In this document: in pieces, positions 62,410 through 64,000 of the stretch
Numbering within the stretch: position 1 is the first letter of the stretch
Layout: each line of letters begins with the position of its first letter
The notes under the pieces: model-generated
The model's database searches: none
What the model was told of the DNA's origin: nothing
What the model saw: the letters and a program-made list of their open reading frames with translations, nothing else
DNA from: DASWJZ01 sp963805325
GTDB taxonomy: Bacteria > Pseudomonadota > Alphaproteobacteria > Rhizobiales > Afifellaceae
DNA length: 64,000 bases
Assembly (NCBI GenBank): GCA_963805325.1
Contig: CAWDTS010000001.1
Location: forward strand, 562,874 to 626,873
Direction of reading: 5' to 3'
Made by a program: the position numbers and the translations under genes

Positions 62410-62482
62410 TGAACTGGCCCCCGTTTCGACCGGACAGCCGGCATAACCCGGAGGGCTTGAGGCTATCCTCAAGCACAGGCTT

Positions 62483-62872
62483 ATGTCTGACGGCTATCGA
62501 CGCATCGAACTGATCACCGGCACAGCGCGGCGCCGGCATTGGGCGACCGAACAGAAGCTGCAGATCATCGAGGAGAGCCTGCTGCCGGGCGAGACGGTAT
62601 CCTCGGTCGCCCGCCGGCGCGGGGTCGCGCCTAACCTGCTGTATCGTTGGCGCCGGTTGATGAGTGAGGGCGGAGCTGCGGCTGTGGGATCGGATGAACC
62701 GGTTGTCGGAAGCTCGGAGGTGCGGCGGCTCGAGGAGCGCATCCGCGACCTTGAGCGGCTGCTCGGCCGCAAGACCATGGAGATCGAGGTCCTGCGGGAG
62801 GCGCTGGCGAGGTCGGAGTCAAAAAAACCGAGCTTGCGGCTCTTGTCGCAGCCGAAGGACGGTTCGCGATGA
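62483..62872 (+). CDS. IS3-family transposase OrfA
   Basis: 129 residues: an N-terminal helix-turn-helix of the HTH_Tnp_1 type (HWATEQKLQIIEESLLPGET then SSVARRRGVAPNLLYRWRRL) and a C-terminal leucine-zipper helix (RRLEERIRDLERLLGRKTME). Its ATGA overlaps orfB. A run of seven A residues at 62821-62827 near its 3' end would let a ribosome slip by -1 into the orfB frame, giving the OrfAB transposase. Confidence 0.85.
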   Translation: MSDGYRRIELITGTARRRHWATEQKLQIIEESLLPGETVSSVARRRGVAPNLLYRWRRLMSEGGAAAVGSDEPVVGSSEVRRLEERIRDLERLLGRKTMEIEVLREALARSESKKPSLRLLSQPKDGSR

Positions 62873-63556
62873 AGGCCGTCGCCGATACGCTCGGGGTCGC
62901 CCGCTCCAATCTCCATGACAAGGTGCGCCGAGCCTCGAAGCCGCGTGGTTCCTATCGCAAGCCTGTCGATGAAGAGCTGCTGCCATTGGTCCGCCGCCTG
63001 GTCGATGAGCGCCCGACCTACGGCTATCGCCGCATCACGGCGCTTGCCAACAGGGAGCTGGCCAGGACGGGCGAGCCGGCGGTCAACCACAAGCGCGTGT
63101 TCCGCATCATGCGGCAGAACGACATGCTGCTCGCCCGGCACACAGGTCGCAGAACTGGCCGCGTCCACGATGGCAAGGTGGTCGTCATGCGCTCGAACCT
63201 CCGCTGGTGCTCGGACGGCTTCGAGATCACCTGCTGGAACGGCGACATCGTCCGTGTCGCCTTCATCATCGATGCCCATGACCGCGAGATCATCGCCTGG
63301 CACGCGGTCGCGGGCTCGGGCATCAGCGGCAGCATGGTCCGTGACATGATGCTCGAGGCCGTCGAGACACGCTTCGCAGCCTTGCGCGCTCCCAACCCGC
63401 TCGAGTGGCTCACCGATAATGGCAGTGCCTACACGGCCAGGGAGACGCGGGACTTCGCCATGACGCTCAATCTCGTGCCCTGCTTCACTCCCGTGCAGAG
63501 CCCGCAATCGAACGGCATCTCAGAGAGCTTCGTCAAAACCTTCAAACGCGACTATC
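62869..63556 (+). pseudogene. IS3-family transposase OrfB, C-terminally truncated
   Basis: Starts MKAVADTLGVARSNLHDKVR and holds a complete DDE triad: Asp135 (AFIIDAHDRE), Asp183 (WLTDNGSAY) and Glu219 (NGISESFVKTFK), with 35 residues between the second D and E, the IS3 spacing. After KRDY (about residue 229) the sequence changes to unrelated DNA read antisense through an IS110 fragment, so the last approximately 45-60 residues are lost. Confidence 0.8.
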
Positions 63557-63560
63557 TGGC

Positions 63561-63768
63561 GCAGGGCGCGGCTGACGAAGTGGGCACTCAGGCAGGCTTC
63601 CATGCCAACCACGCACGGCGGCAGCTTGCTGAACGTCTCGGCGAGCGCCAGACGCTTGATTTTGCGGCGGAAGGCGATCTTGCCGCCGCCGCCGAAGCCG
63701 ACGACGTGGAAGACTTCCTTGCCGATATCGATCCCGATCGAGCTAAGGGGTGGTGTGGTCGCGTCCAT
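63561..63768 (-). pseudogene. IS110-family transposase, N-terminal fragment
   Basis: Minus-strand reading MDATTPPLSSIGIDIGKEVF then HVVGFGGGGKIAFRRK and GMEACLSAHFVSRALR: the DEDD/RuvC-like start of an IS110 transposase with the first Asp and the Glu. Homology ends at about 63561 where the IS3 orfB begins, i.e. only about 69 residues remain. The rest of the gene is not in the window. Confidence 0.75.
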
Positions 63769-63790
63769 GGGCTGCTTCTCCGGTTGATGC

Positions 63791-63814
63791 GAAGCAGTCT
63801 ACGCAGACTGCTTC
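63791..63814. repeat. Perfect inverted repeat upstream of the IS110 fragment
   Basis: GAAGCAGTCT, spacer ACGC, AGACTGCTTC: a 10-base perfect stem 22 bases upstream of the IS110 transposase start. It may be part of the IS110 left-end non-coding (seek RNA/promoter) region. The remaining bases to 64000 contain no gene that I can support. Confidence 0.45.
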
Positions 63815-64000
63815 GGGGGAAGCAGCCGGTCCATCCCATTAGCGGACTTCCAGGATCCTCTTTTTAAATCCCTCGCTCACCTGAATTGGCCTTGTCCCAT
63901 AGTGCTCGCCCAGGTTCCCTCGGGCCAGGCTCCGGCCACCGCGCGATCTCCGGTCCGTCGCTATGCCGTCCTTTCAAGCCGGTGGAACCGGTGGCCCTGA

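Larger units (their letters stand above)
62410..63556 (+). mobile_element. IS3-family (IS2-like) insertion sequence, right end lost
   Basis: The element appears to begin TGAACTGGCCCCCGTTTCGA at 62410, carries orfA and the first part of orfB in overlapping frames, and breaks off at about 63556, where IS110-like DNA in the opposite orientation starts. The terminal inverted repeat at the right is missing, so it cannot move by itself. Confidence 0.65.

Noticed and set aside
1..64000. CRISPR array
   Set aside because: No set of short direct repeats with regular unique spacers was seen; the repeats present are palindromic intergenic elements.

Overview
The window is high-GC DNA with tightly packed operons, GTG and TTG starts and ATGA start/stop overlaps. 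It carries two families of palindromic intergenic repeats of the type common in Hyphomicrobiales (Rhizobiales), so a soil or plant-associated alphaproteobacterium related to the Bradyrhizobium/Methylobacterium lineages is the best guess. All assignments were made by eye from motifs; no search was run.

Layout. (1) 0-6.4 kb: a carbohydrate-type cluster (sugar ABC binding protein, TetR regulator, PEP-hydrolase-family TIM barrel, cupin, sugar isomerase/epimerase, frameshifted Gfo/Idh/MocA oxidoreductase). (2) 6.4-11.9 kb: GlxA-type regulator (frameshifted), LtrA-like membrane protein and a PHP-UvrD helicase whose linker is encoded by an intergenic-type repeat. (3) 12-18.1 kb, minus strand: locus A, with an alpha-dioxygenase/cyclooxygenase-like haem peroxidase, a possible P450-like protein, an old-yellow-enzyme (OYE) reductase, a di-haem cytochrome c and a small membrane protein. 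(4) 18.4-25.7 kb: XRE regulator and a six-subunit Hyf/Nuo-like complex whose large subunit has lost the nickel cysteines (an Ehr complex). (5) 25.9-31.7 kb: a DUF4062-STAND-TPR ATPase facing a SLOG protein and a patatin lipase, a candidate immune or signalling module. (6) 31.8-36 kb: RND efflux pair. (7) 36.1-47 kb: locus B, with an NDH-2-like flavoprotein carrying a cNMP domain, a second haem peroxidase, a divergent lipoxygenase, a second OYE, a second di-haem cytochrome (frameshifted) and a P450 without the I-helix threonine. (8) 47.2 to about 61.4 kb: an integrative element at the 3' half of tRNA-Arg(CCG), holding a tyrosine integrase, a two-component system, a nitrate/taurine-type ABC importer with two binding proteins, restriction-type genes (a DUF262-DUF1524-AlbA_2 fusion, an HNH nuclease, a methylase remnant) and replication-like genes. 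(9) 61.4-64 kb: IS remnants, a cold-shock-domain gene, and an IS3 element cut at an IS110 fragment.

The most striking feature is the pair of loci A and B. Both contain the series peroxidase - second oxidase - OYE - di-haem cytochrome c in the same order. Locus B contains the enzyme classes that make plant and animal oxylipins: a dioxygenase with a COX/alpha-DOX YxxH motif, a lipoxygenase, a CYP74-like P450 candidate and an OPR-like reductase. I infer a bacterial oxylipin-like lipid oxidation pathway. The substrate is unknown, and the lipoxygenase metal site is altered.

At least a dozen otherwise conserved genes are broken by single-base shifts, often next to G or C runs. This looks more like residual sequencing or assembly error than wholesale decay. 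Such genes are listed as pseudogenes, with the position of the shift.
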